The notes: generated from the sequence alone by a model not told the origin. A stretch of DNA of 10,332 nucleotides from Phoronis ovalis (GCA_028565635.1 JAOXYB010064957.1:1-10332); one strand, 5' to 3'; counted from the stretch's first letter, positions 1 through 7,990 are shown. Made by a program: numbers and translations.

Positions 1-51
1 GGGGGGTTGGATTTTTTTGTGCACTATGTTTTTGAAATGCACCAACCCCCC
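1..51. repeat. G/C-rich inverted repeat at the window edge
   Basis: Bases 1-10 (six G, then TTGG) are the exact reverse complement of 42-51 (CCAA, then six C), separated by 31 T-rich bases. Inside, GTGCA (19-23) can pair with TGCAC (38-42). The left arm begins at the window edge, so the structure may extend further. It lies in the SLC18-like intron downstream of the exon ending at 201. It may be one end of a small foldback element, but no target-site duplication can be seen. Confidence 0.5.
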
Positions 52-200
52 CTGTGGTAATTTCTGACCAGTCCCTAAATCAACAAAAACAGCAATGTAC
101 GTACCATGGCCAATTAAAGAAAAACAATGCAACCCACAGACATGCACTGACTTGTTTCAATAAATTGTAATTGGAACAAATCTGCAGCTAAGAAACTCAC

Positions 201-402
201 CTTTCTACCAAATATCCCACAATTACATTTACAAATATTTCAGTTGCAGGTTTAATGGCTAAAATGATGCCTATTTCCGTTGATTTGCTGCTGTAAACAA
301 TTGACCCCACAGTTGTATTGCCGCCTTGTTTGGAAGCATTTTGTTGGTGATTGCTAATATTGCATGAGTCTAGGCGGTAGAGGATGTATGGCAGAATCGG
401 AT
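201..402 (-). CDS. SLC18-family vesicular transporter, exon encoding luminal loop and TM2 (partial gene)
   Basis: This internal exon has acceptor ATTTTTAG before base 402 and donor AAAG|GTGAGT after base 201. It holds 202 nt: two bases completing a split Asp codon, 66 codons, then AG of a split Arg codon. The first residues (PILPYILY) align without gaps to the end of VMAT TM1. A luminal loop follows with three N-glycosylation sequons (NIS, NAS, NTT). TM2, GIILAIKPATEIFVNVIVGY, matches the VMAT segment GLLFASKATVQLLTNPFIG position for position and keeps the TM2 lysine and the later Asn. The exon closes with GYLVER, the start of MFS motif A, cut by the intron. Family knowledge: SLC18 proteins exchange luminal protons for monoamines or acetylcholine across vesicle membranes. 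The substrate here is unknown. The next exon lies beyond base 1. Confidence 0.88.
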
Positions 403-1216
403 CTAAAAATAGATTAATTACTTAATTAGCAAAACCAAGGGTGTCATCAGGTCTTAAAAAAATCGTACTCCTAGCTGAACGTGATGTTATTCTTTCACGT
501 CGTAGCAAATATTACGATACACTTTTTTACCAGGCTGAATACTGATAAAAACATGTGTTTCTTTTAAAGTGAAATGTTAACTTGACGCGCTTCTATGCAT
601 TGTGTAGACTGTGGTCTTGTAACGATAAACATGGACTTTTTTTAATATCCACTCAGTTGACAGTGTGCAGTCTGGTTGCTAAATACTGGGTTACTAAACA
701 ACTTGTTGTTCTGATAATGTTTACACATTCAAAGTATTTATCGGTTTATTAATGTTATTGCAATTTTTCTCTGATTATTATACACTGAAGCTCTTGAACA
801 AAATTTGTTTTTATATTTTACAGTTATAATAGAAAGTTTTATATTGAGAATGTGTATATTGTACGCATGTACCCTTCAACATCAACGAACTTGGAAATGA
901 GCAGTATAAGTGTTGAGATCCAGTCCGTGTATATTTTAATAGATCTGATTATGATTCGACCTATATATCACATCATCTAGTGATTTGGAAACAATATGTA
1001 CATATAAAGTGTTTAATCAGAAACAATGAAAGTTGAAATTTACAAACTAAATTGAACGTTAGTGTTAAATAATAAACAACCTCAGCAATTAAGGTTGATG
1101 ATATACATTTTTATATAGGAGTAAAACTTATTGGTTTCAACTAGAAAAGGCAAATAATCAAGAAAATGCGATATTCATGCTCAATAGCGTGTAAGTAATT
1201 AATAATTTTATCTTAC
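403..1216 (-). other. Intron of the SLC18-like gene
   Basis: An 814-base AT-rich intron with donor G|GTAAGA at 1216 and acceptor TTTTTAG ending at 403. It interrupts an Asp codon after its first base (phase 1). The peptide joined across it lines up with VMAT TM1 without a gap, which supports both splice sites. I see no other gene or clear repeat inside it. Confidence 0.8.
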
Positions 1217-1331
1217 CCAGGCTTGCATTCATCATTAAATCCAACATCATGGCAATAAAAACAACTGCAATCACCATTTTTTTCGAATGACGGATGGAAT
1301 CCCAGTAGTCTGCTAAAGACTTAGGTGGCAT
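1217..1331 (-). CDS. SLC18-family vesicular transporter, exon encoding N-terminus and TM1
   Basis: Starting from the ATG at 1331-1329 there are 38 codons plus one base before a GTAAGA donor. The peptide begins MPPKSLADYWDSIRHSKK and runs into TM1 (MVIAVVFIAMMLDLMM). It matches the VMAT N-terminus, in which a short basic RHSRK-type stretch leads directly into TM1 containing LLLDNML. The TM1 aspartate that is essential in VMATs is present, but the Asn after it is Leu here, and the following LTVVVPI-type segment reads NASLDPI. The frame stays open upstream to at least 1366. In-phase acceptors fit at 1366 (CAACAAG) or 1345 (ATTCCAG), so this ATG may be internal to a longer protein. The ATG has A at -3. 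Identity as SLC18A-type is firm; a VMAT versus VAChT assignment cannot be made from this fragment. Confidence 0.85.
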
Positions 1332-1366
1332 TGTGTTACTAGCAACTGGAATTTTCGCAATACAAT

Positions 1367-2033
1367 CTTGTTGAAAAGTATGAATATAAATCTTATATTA
1401 GAATGTTGTTGTGAGCAATCATTATCAGATGGCTACACTGAAATTGACTTGTTATTTTGCTAAACTGTTTACATTTTTGTTTAAACTTTCTGTGTCTATG
1501 CATATGAGTTTTTGAAGGATAAATGAAAGGTTGCACGTACTATAGACCATAGTAGGGAAGCGTTATCTTTATATACAAAATAATATGTTACAGACAAATT
1601 GCCTTTATTTTTATTTGCTCCTGCCTTACTGGCGAGAAAAACACTCTTTTTATCCTTCACTGAAAAGAAAAACTTAAAATTAGATTTTCTATCTTACATC
1701 ATCAGTCTCCAACCTTGGCCAAGTTGTCACCGTATTTTAAATTTAGCAACTGCTACCCTCTTCCAAACGAAAGCTTGATTATTTGCCCTCTTTACATGTT
1801 CCGCCGAGCTGTCAGAAGTTGCAGGACAGTCATCGCTTAACCTTTCTTACAAAGCTATGCGTATCGCCCGTCATCGGCACTTGAAATATTATTCAAGTTC
1901 TTTTATAGATAAAGTTTGCATGCAAATGCTTCACAATTTGACAAATTCGATTCTGAAATTGTTGTCGAATAAACAAGACTCATTTAAGCACTGAGTATAC
2001 CATCAAAGTCATTTAAGGCTTCTCAAGACTTAC
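1367..2033 (-). other. Putative first intron or 5' flank of the SLC18-like gene
   Basis: If the exon at 2034-2121 is real, this 667-base stretch is an intron with donor A|GTAAGTC at 2033 and a weak acceptor CTTTTCAACAAG ending at 1367. If not, it is 5' flanking DNA. It holds a 12-base palindrome (TTTGCATGCAAA, 1915-1926) overlapping an octamer motif ATGCAAAT (1920-1927). No other open frame of interest was seen. Confidence 0.4.
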
Positions 2034-2121
2034 TCTTTCCAAAATTCCCAAATCTGCTGGTATTGTCGCAGTCGGTGAACGAAGTGGAATCCCGGTAATT
2101 TATCGCATAGCTCCGCCCCAT
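2034..2121 (-). CDS. Possible N-terminal first exon of the SLC18-like gene
   Basis: An ATG at 2121-2119 in a strong start context (A at -3, G at +4) opens 29 codons plus one base (MGRSYAINYRDSTSFTDC..., ending NFGK). The exon ends at AAAGA|GTAAGTC, a near-consensus donor. The single leftover base matches the two bases needed by the TM1 exon if that begins at 1366 (or 1345), so the frame runs on into the transporter. An in-frame stop lies upstream. The extension is polar, as expected for a cytosolic N-terminus. Against it: the 1366 acceptor has a poor pyrimidine tract, and the TATA-like box ends only 12 bases upstream of the ATG, too close if it sets transcription start. It could instead be a non-coding 5' leader exon. 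Confidence 0.4.
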
Positions 2122-2142
2122 GCTGCATGCTACCTTATAAAC
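2110..2142 (-). promoter_or_regulatory. TATA-like box and GC box upstream of the SLC18-like gene
   Basis: Read on the minus strand, TTTATAAGG (2142-2134) is followed about 14 bases later by GGGGCGGAGC (2119-2110), a good Sp1-type GC box in otherwise AT-rich DNA. The orientation and position fit a core promoter for the transporter. If this TATA were used, start would fall near 2110, inside the possible first coding exon, so translation would then begin at the ATG at 1331. This is motif-level evidence only. Confidence 0.25.
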
Positions 2143-2499
2143 TGGAATGTATCTACTTTTAGTTTACTAAGTAAATCTTTTACACTGGTTTTGAAAATCA
2201 GTTCGTTGAGGAATAAAAGTACATAGCAAAAACTGCAACATCGGTTTCATGTGATTGTATTATAATACGCTGATGGTCTACTGCGCTACAGCATGTTTGT
2301 CTTGTGATGTGATGGTCGCAGTTCTTTTATATATATATGGCATTTGTAGCATTCCACAAAGATACAAGTTTCATTATTTTGTAAACCACTGGTCAGAATC
2401 TGATCTAGTAAGAGTTCTTTCTCTGGTTTTAATTCAGTTTGAGCTCTTTGTGTTCATGCACTTGCATAAAAATTCAAACAACCTTCTTTTATTTCTTAC

Positions 2500-2711
2500 T
2501 TTTCCCAGACTGCGTTTCCACTGTTTAGGTAGATGTCATGTATTTGCGTCCCAGTAATTATAACCTCTACAAAGCTATATGTGCTTAAGCAGCGTCTTCT
2601 TCGCCCAGCCTTCTTTATAGAAATAACTCGAAATAAGTCGAAAACGATATCTAGTCTGTTACAATTGCTCTGGTTCAGAAATTCTATTACGGCATTAAAG
2701 CTGATATCGTC
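2500..2711 (-). other. Exon-like open stretch, unidentified
   Basis: On the minus strand 70 codons plus two bases stay open between GGTGAATAG (an AG ending at 2712) and AAAA|GTAAGA (donor at 2499). The translation starts DDISFNAVIEFLNQ, contains GRRRR and ends LNSGNAVWE. It has no ATG and resembles no family I know. Stop-free runs of this length are expected a few times by chance in 10 kb of such AT-rich DNA, and the acceptor has no good pyrimidine tract. A chance open frame remains the more likely explanation. Confidence 0.2.
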
Positions 2712-3167
2712 CTATTCACCAAATGAAGCCACGTTGATCTTCACCATCTGAATAAGTGCCACTGTATCAATAACATTTGCTGTTATTACAACTTCATTTA
2801 CGGGAACTGATGGTAAGACTGTTCTACATTTCTCTACATGTATCTAATACAGGAGAGTAGCTTTGTTAGTTTTTCATTTTGCTTCTTCTAAGTGAAATGT
2901 CTCCTTTATACTGTTTGAGCTTTTCAATTTCTTGTTTATATAAAACATTAAAGTACTGTAATTGAATCCAAGAAATGTTCTTTTGGTCTTGCCACAAAGG
3001 AGTTAGGCAAATTCAGACCTTGCTATTAACAATAAATTAGAGTATCAGCAAGTTACCAAGTAATGGTGCTACAACGCATCTTTCACGTTTAACTTAATTA
3101 AACGAGTTTGTCAGTACAGACTACAAAGTTTGGACCAATTTCATCACATCTCATCTGTTATATTCAT

Positions 3168-3173
3168 TTTATT
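3168..3173 (-). promoter_or_regulatory. Distal AATAAA polyadenylation signal candidate
   Basis: AATAAA on the minus strand, about 410 bases after the stop at 3583-3585. It is a second choice after the nearer signal at 3410-3415, and such hexamers are frequent by chance in AT-rich DNA. Confidence 0.2.
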
Positions 3174-3409
3174 TTTCAATGTTGTACAATTAATACAGCA
3201 TTACAACATATTATGGAATGAATAGAAATTGTTACAGTAACATTATGAAGAACGTTATTGCACACTTATTATAAATATTACAAAAATACTGTACAACATA
3301 TGTAATTCAACAGTTGCACCTGAACTGTAAGTACTTAGTTTTTACCTACCCATGCAGATTACGTCAACACGCCTATTAAATTATGCATATACATTGTTAT
3401 TTTCTTTAG

Positions 3410-3415
3410 TTTATT
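3410..3415 (-). promoter_or_regulatory. AATAAA polyadenylation signal candidate
   Basis: AATAAA on the minus strand, about 170 bases downstream of the TAA at 3585-3583. The distance suits a 3' untranslated region for the coding-like stretch at 3583-4025. The motif is common by chance in AT-rich sequence. Confidence 0.3.
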
Positions 3416-3582
3416 TTAGAATTTTACTAAACAGACACATCTTGTATTCTATTCTGAATGAACAGAGCTGCAAGAGATATTATAAAATTTCTCCACTTTG
3501 TTAAATTATTTTTTTCATTGAAACCAATAACTATATAATTACATTTAAAATTTACCACTTTCACTAATTTCACAAAAGTATT

Positions 3583-4025
3583 TTAATTTGTGGACGATAT
3601 TGCAGCGGCTTGCTCTGCATGCTCAAGTCGTGATAGTATCCACCTTTCTAAGGCTTGTTCTTTTCCGGTACTTCCAATTATTCCAACAGTAGTTTTGGAA
3701 TCTTTAAGTGATTGCTCCAATGCCACATCTGTCCACACTTCTACAAACTTATTGGAGGACCTGCTCACTCCATAACCATAGCCGTTACTAGAGGTAGTGA
3801 ATATGTGACACACACGTGGTGCTGTTTTGGTAAAGCCGCCCGGTTTTGCAAATAGACATGTAACCATCGTGAATAATTCAAAGAAGTACCAAAGTAGTAT
3901 TGTACCATTTTTCTTGTGATTGACAAATTTTCATGCCCACGAAGAAGTTCGTTCAGTCCCCGGGCTTCCGACTCAAATATATTACTGGTACACATGTGCG
4001 TGAATTTGGGTTTTTGAAAAAGCCC
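3583..4025 (-). pseudogene. Unidentified coding-like stretch (possible last exon), split by a frameshift
   Basis: Two overlapping minus-strand frames look like parts of one protein. The upstream frame (4025 to 3768) contains ESEARGLNELLRGHENLSIT and then LNYSRWLHVYLQ. The downstream frame (3930 to the TAA at 3583) contains KPGGFTKTAPRVCHIF, GYGYGVSRSSNKFVEVWTD and ERWILSRLEHAEQ. One extra A in the AAAA run near 3845-3848 would join them between LHVYLQ and KPGGF. The stretch seems richer in G+C than its flanks. A possible acceptor is CGCATTTAG before 4025, and an AATAAA follows the stop. I do not recognise the family; NKFVEVWTD faintly recalls an eIF4E-type strand, which is too little for a call. 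It may be a pseudogene, an assembly error in a live gene, or a chance pairing of frames. Confidence 0.35.
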
Positions 4026-4787
4026 CTAAATGCGGGGTTCAGCCTTGATAAACTGCGACAAGAGTTCTATAAATCATGTACAAATTTCAAAAGACAAACA
4101 GTCGGAACTGTTCGCAAATATATAATGAACTGTTAGATCTTTTCAGTAACACTGTTGAACTGTCAAGATTCACACTACTAAAAAAATCCATAAAGATATA
4201 CACTAACAATAGCTCAAAGCCTTTAGCTCATACAGTTTAAGGTGATCACTAGCCTGCAATACATCTTTTGTGGAGAACACCGCTAGCTCAGCCGCAAGCA
4301 CACAAAAAGTTTAGACTGAGATGCAGGCAGGTGGCGCGCACTACTTATCGTTTTTGATGCAACGAGTAATAGAAAAGCTTATTATCTTACGACTATTAGA
4401 GACGGGTTTTAAATCGCCCCCTGTCAATATATCACAGTAGATGTTTGTATGTCATGGTTTCATCCAAGGTAATTCACTTAAGATTCACTGAGAGGTCTTA
4501 CCTTTAACGCGTAAAAATCAGGCACAAGTCGAAAAACATCCAAAATTGTTATAATACAAAAATAAACAACTTTTGTGCATGTTCAAATACCTCTATGCTA
4601 ACAAAGAAAAATGGATAAATGAATTAAGAAGCCAAAACCCTGGTTTATGTCCAGTTGAACAAATCTACATGTAAACTAGAATCGCCTTTTAGCAAAGTCC
4701 ACACCTTAAGTTTGACACGCAGAGCTCATTGCGTCTGCAAGTTATGGACGTTTGAAAATTGGAAGAAAAAAAAAGATACAATCTCAA

Positions 4788-4812
4788 TAGGTTGCACTTG
4801 CTGTGCAACCTA
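4788..4812. repeat. Small perfect hairpin
   Basis: TAGGTTGCAC (4788-4797) and GTGCAACCTA (4803-4812) are perfect reverse complements around a 5-base loop TTGCT. It lies in non-coding DNA just after an A-rich run. No T run follows on either side that would mark a Pol III terminator. Confidence 0.6.
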
Positions 4813-5215
4813 ACTAGCGACAAATCCCGCTTACTAGCAAAATGTCACTGGCTTTATTAACAAAATTTATCTATGGAGTATAAATGCTGATTTATAAATA
4901 AAGTTCGTCTTTAATTGCTGCAGACATTTTACAAACACAGTAAAAAAAATGTTATTTTTTACAGCAAATTTTTATTTATGAAATTTTATCACTTTTTATG
5001 TAGCATACAAAGAGAGTTATAAATGCACGATTAAAAAAATAAATGAGAATTTACATATTAGTCAAATATGTAACCGAATAAGTAACAATTTATAGTATGA
5101 AATGACGTGTCAATCTTTAGATGTAATTCAAAAGTAGAGCTCATCATTTAGGGTACGTATTTTAAAAGTACATGTTATACCTCAGAAAACGTGACGCAGC
5201 GCATTCTCTACTCAC

Positions 5216-5247
5216 CTGACAATATGGGCAACAGAGATATTCTTAAC
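5216..5247 (-). other. Candidate small exon with a perfect donor
   Basis: CAG|GTGAGT at 5218-5210 is an exact match to the U1-complementary donor consensus. A possible acceptor (TTTCACGCAG before 5247) would give a 32-base exon. At least two reading frames are open across it, so no peptide can be chosen. It could belong to a minus-strand gene ending at 3583. Confidence 0.2.
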
Positions 5248-5927
5248 CTGCGTGAAATTCCCTACCTAGTGATACCAAAATGTGGAGAGATATACCAATG
5301 CTAAAACGAAAATGAAGTGTAGGCATGATTCGCTAATCTAATTCAAAATTAGTGCAGGTCAGGAAAATGAAAAAAATAACCATTTGCTTTGTGGGTACAT
5401 CTTATCTCCTGAATAAAATGCTATAAAATGTAGCAAGTAATCTCCTTTAGGACCCCAAAACGTTCCCATTCCAGCGGAACCTCCTCGTATCACTTGAATC
5501 AACAACAAGTTTTTAGTCAATTAACCAATCACGACAGAAGGTTTCAAAACGATCACTGTCATTGTAATAAATTACACTGTCTGTGTCTACATTCATTTTT
5601 ATTTGTTACTGGTGCTTTAAGTCAAACCAACAACACGTAATATAATATTAAATAATAATCAAATATACGTACATTTCACCAAAAACCGTTGAAGACAAAT
5701 TAATCTGGAAAGTGACCAAATTATCCCGCAACCTGTTTGAAAATGCAAATGATTCCGTTTAACAAGCAATAACATTCGATTACCATAATTAATTTAAATG
5801 ATTTTATCATGATTGAAACCTTATATTAATAAGGCCCACTATACCGCATATTATACAGACATAAATTGTATTAAATATGATATCACAATAAATTTAGTCA
5901 ATATCTGATCATGAATCTCACATTTTT

Positions 5928-5969
5928 AAGCTAGAGAGCTTTCAAGTCTCATTTCGAGACCTTCATCAG
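5928..5969 (-). ncRNA. Hammerhead-ribozyme-like core (probable mobile-element relic)
   Basis: On the minus strand the order of elements is that of a hammerhead. CTGATGA (5969-5963) is followed by stem II, AGGTCTC (5962-5956) pairing over 7 bp with GAGACTT (5950-5944) around a GAAAT loop. Then come GAAA (5943-5940), stem III GCT/AGC with a CTCT loop, and TT at 5929-5928 where the U-H cleavage dinucleotide belongs. Stem I is not visible: GGGTGGA before CTGATGA does not pair with AAAAATG after the site. Family knowledge: hammerheads of this kind occur in Penelope-like elements and retrozymes of animals. The same bases can be read as a short frame ending LESSLA and TAA. No reverse transcriptase or GIY-YIG remnant was recognised nearby. 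Probably an inactive relic. Confidence 0.42.
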
Positions 5970-7990
5970 TCCACCCTTTCTGTTTGTTCCATAATGTATA
6001 ATTAAAGAATTGGATTTTTGCGATAAGGAAAAATTAAATATGCACTAGAACACATACAACAACAGTGAAAACGGGATGGTGACCTAATATGAAATAGCAC
6101 ATTTCAATTTTTTTCAATACGCAGTTTCTCACAAACAAAATGCTAAAACTATTGGACGACATTTAACGTTGTAATGCAGTATTCTCGTCAGATGTAGCTG
6201 CAAAGCGTTACACGAAATTTGGACATATGGTAGGTACTGCCGTTATTTGCATACGAATCACTCACCTGCAGTGTCCAGGCGTTCTAAACATTATCAGGTA
6301 CATGAAATGTGTGTAACGTACACCTTCGTAGTTATACAATTCCAATCCCAATGCGTGTGTCACAAGTCCTCATTCAACGCCTCATACTTGCGGTCAGGGA
6401 AAGAAACATACTTTTAAATGAAATTTTCAAAAATCTGTCGTGTTAAATCCAAAGTAATTTTTTTTTAAATGATTATATGCAATCCTTTTTATATTAGCAA
6501 TTATTTATAAACTTAATTTGCAACAACTGTTTAACCATTAATTTAAAAGTAAACTATTTTTTTACTTTAGTGACTAAAAACGAATTTTTATTACTCAAGT
6601 TTGTTATTCAGTTTGCATTTATTTGCGTTCCTAAAGTTTCATATCATAACATAAACGTCAATTATAATTACAGATATTATAAATATTCAATATATTAAGT
6701 TTACATTAACAATTTAGGCCAGGTGAACATCATCCATATGAGTTTAACCTTTTAAATTTAGTGCATGTATCGGGCTGATAAGAGAGCTTTAACAGTAATT
6801 CATATATAATACGCATATTGAAACTGAACTCAGTGTACTACAATGCACACAAAATGAAACAAGTTATGCTTGATTGCTGTATTTGATTTGAAAAGCTCGG
6901 GCTAAAAACACGACTTTCGACCATCACGAAATTAAAAGTATTTTTGGACAAGCAATAAGTGGTAGGGGATGTCTTACCATCACATGGACTGCTTCATTCC
7001 AAAACTGGCGACCGCTTGTATATTTTTTTAAATTGTAAAAAATGATTTAGTGGTATCACGTATACAAGATTGGAAAGTAATAATAGCAGTAGCAGTGCTT
7101 GGAACTGCAATACCATCAACTGGCGACAGTAACGAATGGGTACAAAGTGAGAATTTGAAAGAATAAAGCTAAAAATATTGACCTTACGTAAAGCTAACTA
7201 TAGTGATCGTTTTAGATGCGGGAGGGTACCTATATTACACTGATTTGATTTTAACAAATATTTATACATATATGTATTTCGGTGACACAAATGCACACAT
7301 TTTTCTAATTGAGAATGAGTGTAAAATGAGAAATTACAACTCCAAGAAAGGTATATATCATTTGACGATAAATATTTCTTAGAATTCTACATTTCCTAAA
7401 TTTACATCCTCACGACCAATTATTTTAGCATTCACAATCCCACAAAGCTTACAACTTGGTATAACTAAGGACACAATTGATTTTCGCATCCACTTCTGTA
7501 GTAAATTCATGTAATTTAAATAATTATAAAAAGTTCCCAAACATTGCGCGAAGAAAATGGCCTGTTAAGCACTGAAGATTATTATGTGTACTGCTCCCAG
7601 TTAATTTTTCGCGCAGGCATGACCAGCAAAATTTTTTGCTATTCCACTATGTAGACTACCCCCAGGAAAATGCAACATGACAACTGACAAAATTCATATC
7701 TTTGCCCATAATCCCATCAAATTTTGGTTTATTTTAAAAAGCTAATATTAGTTTTAATCTCTTGTACAGTGATTTACCTTTCAAACAGAAACAAACAAAA
7801 AAGCCAGCGCCAAGGAGGAAAAAAGAAAAAAATCATAAATTTAAGGTTGACGGACTTCTTCCAGCACGGTCAGACCACTCCGCCACCACTGTGGTTACAT
7901 CAATTGTGACCTTATGCCACTTACGCACGTATAGTACACATTCAGTATAAATAAATGAATTCTCTTTGTTTTTCTGTATGGGGCTGATCG
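5970..7990. other. Non-coding AT-rich region
   Basis: About 2 kb with no recognisable gene. The minus strand has a perfect CTGCAG|GTGAGT donor at 6266 and a weaker GATG|GTAAGA donor at 6978. The plus strand at about 7040-7165 has a short open run with a hydrophobic core (VIIAVAVLGTAI), too short to call. The overlapping plus frames at 7724-7950 are rich in Lys and Arg because of an A-rich run and look like noise. Confidence 0.55.
6266..6369 (-). other. Candidate exon end with a perfect donor
   Basis: The minus strand is open for 34 codons plus two bases before CTGCAG|GTGAGT, a perfect donor. The peptide contains LELYNYEGVRYTHFMYLIMF and ends RTPGHC. No convincing acceptor or strong start codon is visible, and the family is not recognised. 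It may be an early exon of the minus-strand gene suspected at 3583-4025, or chance. Confidence 0.2.

Larger units (their letters stand above)
2122..3582. other. Intergenic region with one exon-like open stretch
   Basis: About 1.46 kb between the SLC18-like gene and the coding-like stretch ending at 3583. The plus strand has two overlapping ATG frames (2255-2557 and 2533-2751) without recognisable protein features, and the minus strand has an open stretch at 2500-2711. A pyrimidine-rich plus-strand acceptor-like sequence ends at 2508. From about 2760 to 3580 I see only AT-rich unique-looking DNA, plus AATAAA motifs on the minus strand at 3168-3173 and 3410-3415. Confidence 0.6.
4026..5927. other. 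Non-coding region with scattered minus-strand donor-like sites
   Basis: No convincing gene. The minus strand has a 27-codon open run ending at AAAG|GTAAGA (4502), a pyrimidine-rich acceptor-like CATTTTTCTTTGTTAG near 4605-4620, and a perfect CAG|GTGAGT donor at 5216. A 10-bp hairpin sits at 4788-4812. If the stretch at 3583-4025 is a last exon, this region would be its upstream intron(s). The rest is AT-rich without visible repeats. Confidence 0.5.

Noticed and set aside
2255-2557. Longest start-to-stop frame (100 codons, plus strand), with the overlapping 72-codon frame at 2533-2751
   Set aside because: No family resemblance, composition follows the local T-rich bias, and a frame of this length is about what chance allows in 10 kb of AT-rich DNA.
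3583-3867. Resemblance of ERWILSRL to the WILSRL motif of class I aminoacyl-tRNA synthetases, and of NKFVEVWTD to an eIF4E strand
   Set aside because: Each match is a few residues long and the surrounding sequence does not fit either family.
3933-4136. 67-codon plus-strand frame
   Set aside because: It overlaps the minus-strand coding-like stretch in part, has no splice or promoter context, and shows no recognisable motif.
4260-4330. TAGCTC-like segment suggestive of a tRNA D arm
   Set aside because: No matching T arm, anticodon arm or acceptor pairing could be found.
4502-4582. 27-codon hydrophobic minus-strand run (ILDVFRLVPDFYALK end) before AAAG|GTAAGA
   Set aside because: Too short, and the well-formed acceptor upstream leads into frames that hit stops before the donor.
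7040-7165. Plus-strand open run with a signal-peptide-like core (VIIAVAVLGTAI)
   Set aside because: No start codon, about 40 codons only, and no clear acceptor; hydrophobic runs arise easily in AT-rich sequence.
7724-7950. Two overlapping Lys/Arg-rich plus-strand frames
   Set aside because: The basic residues come from an A-rich tract; no domain features.
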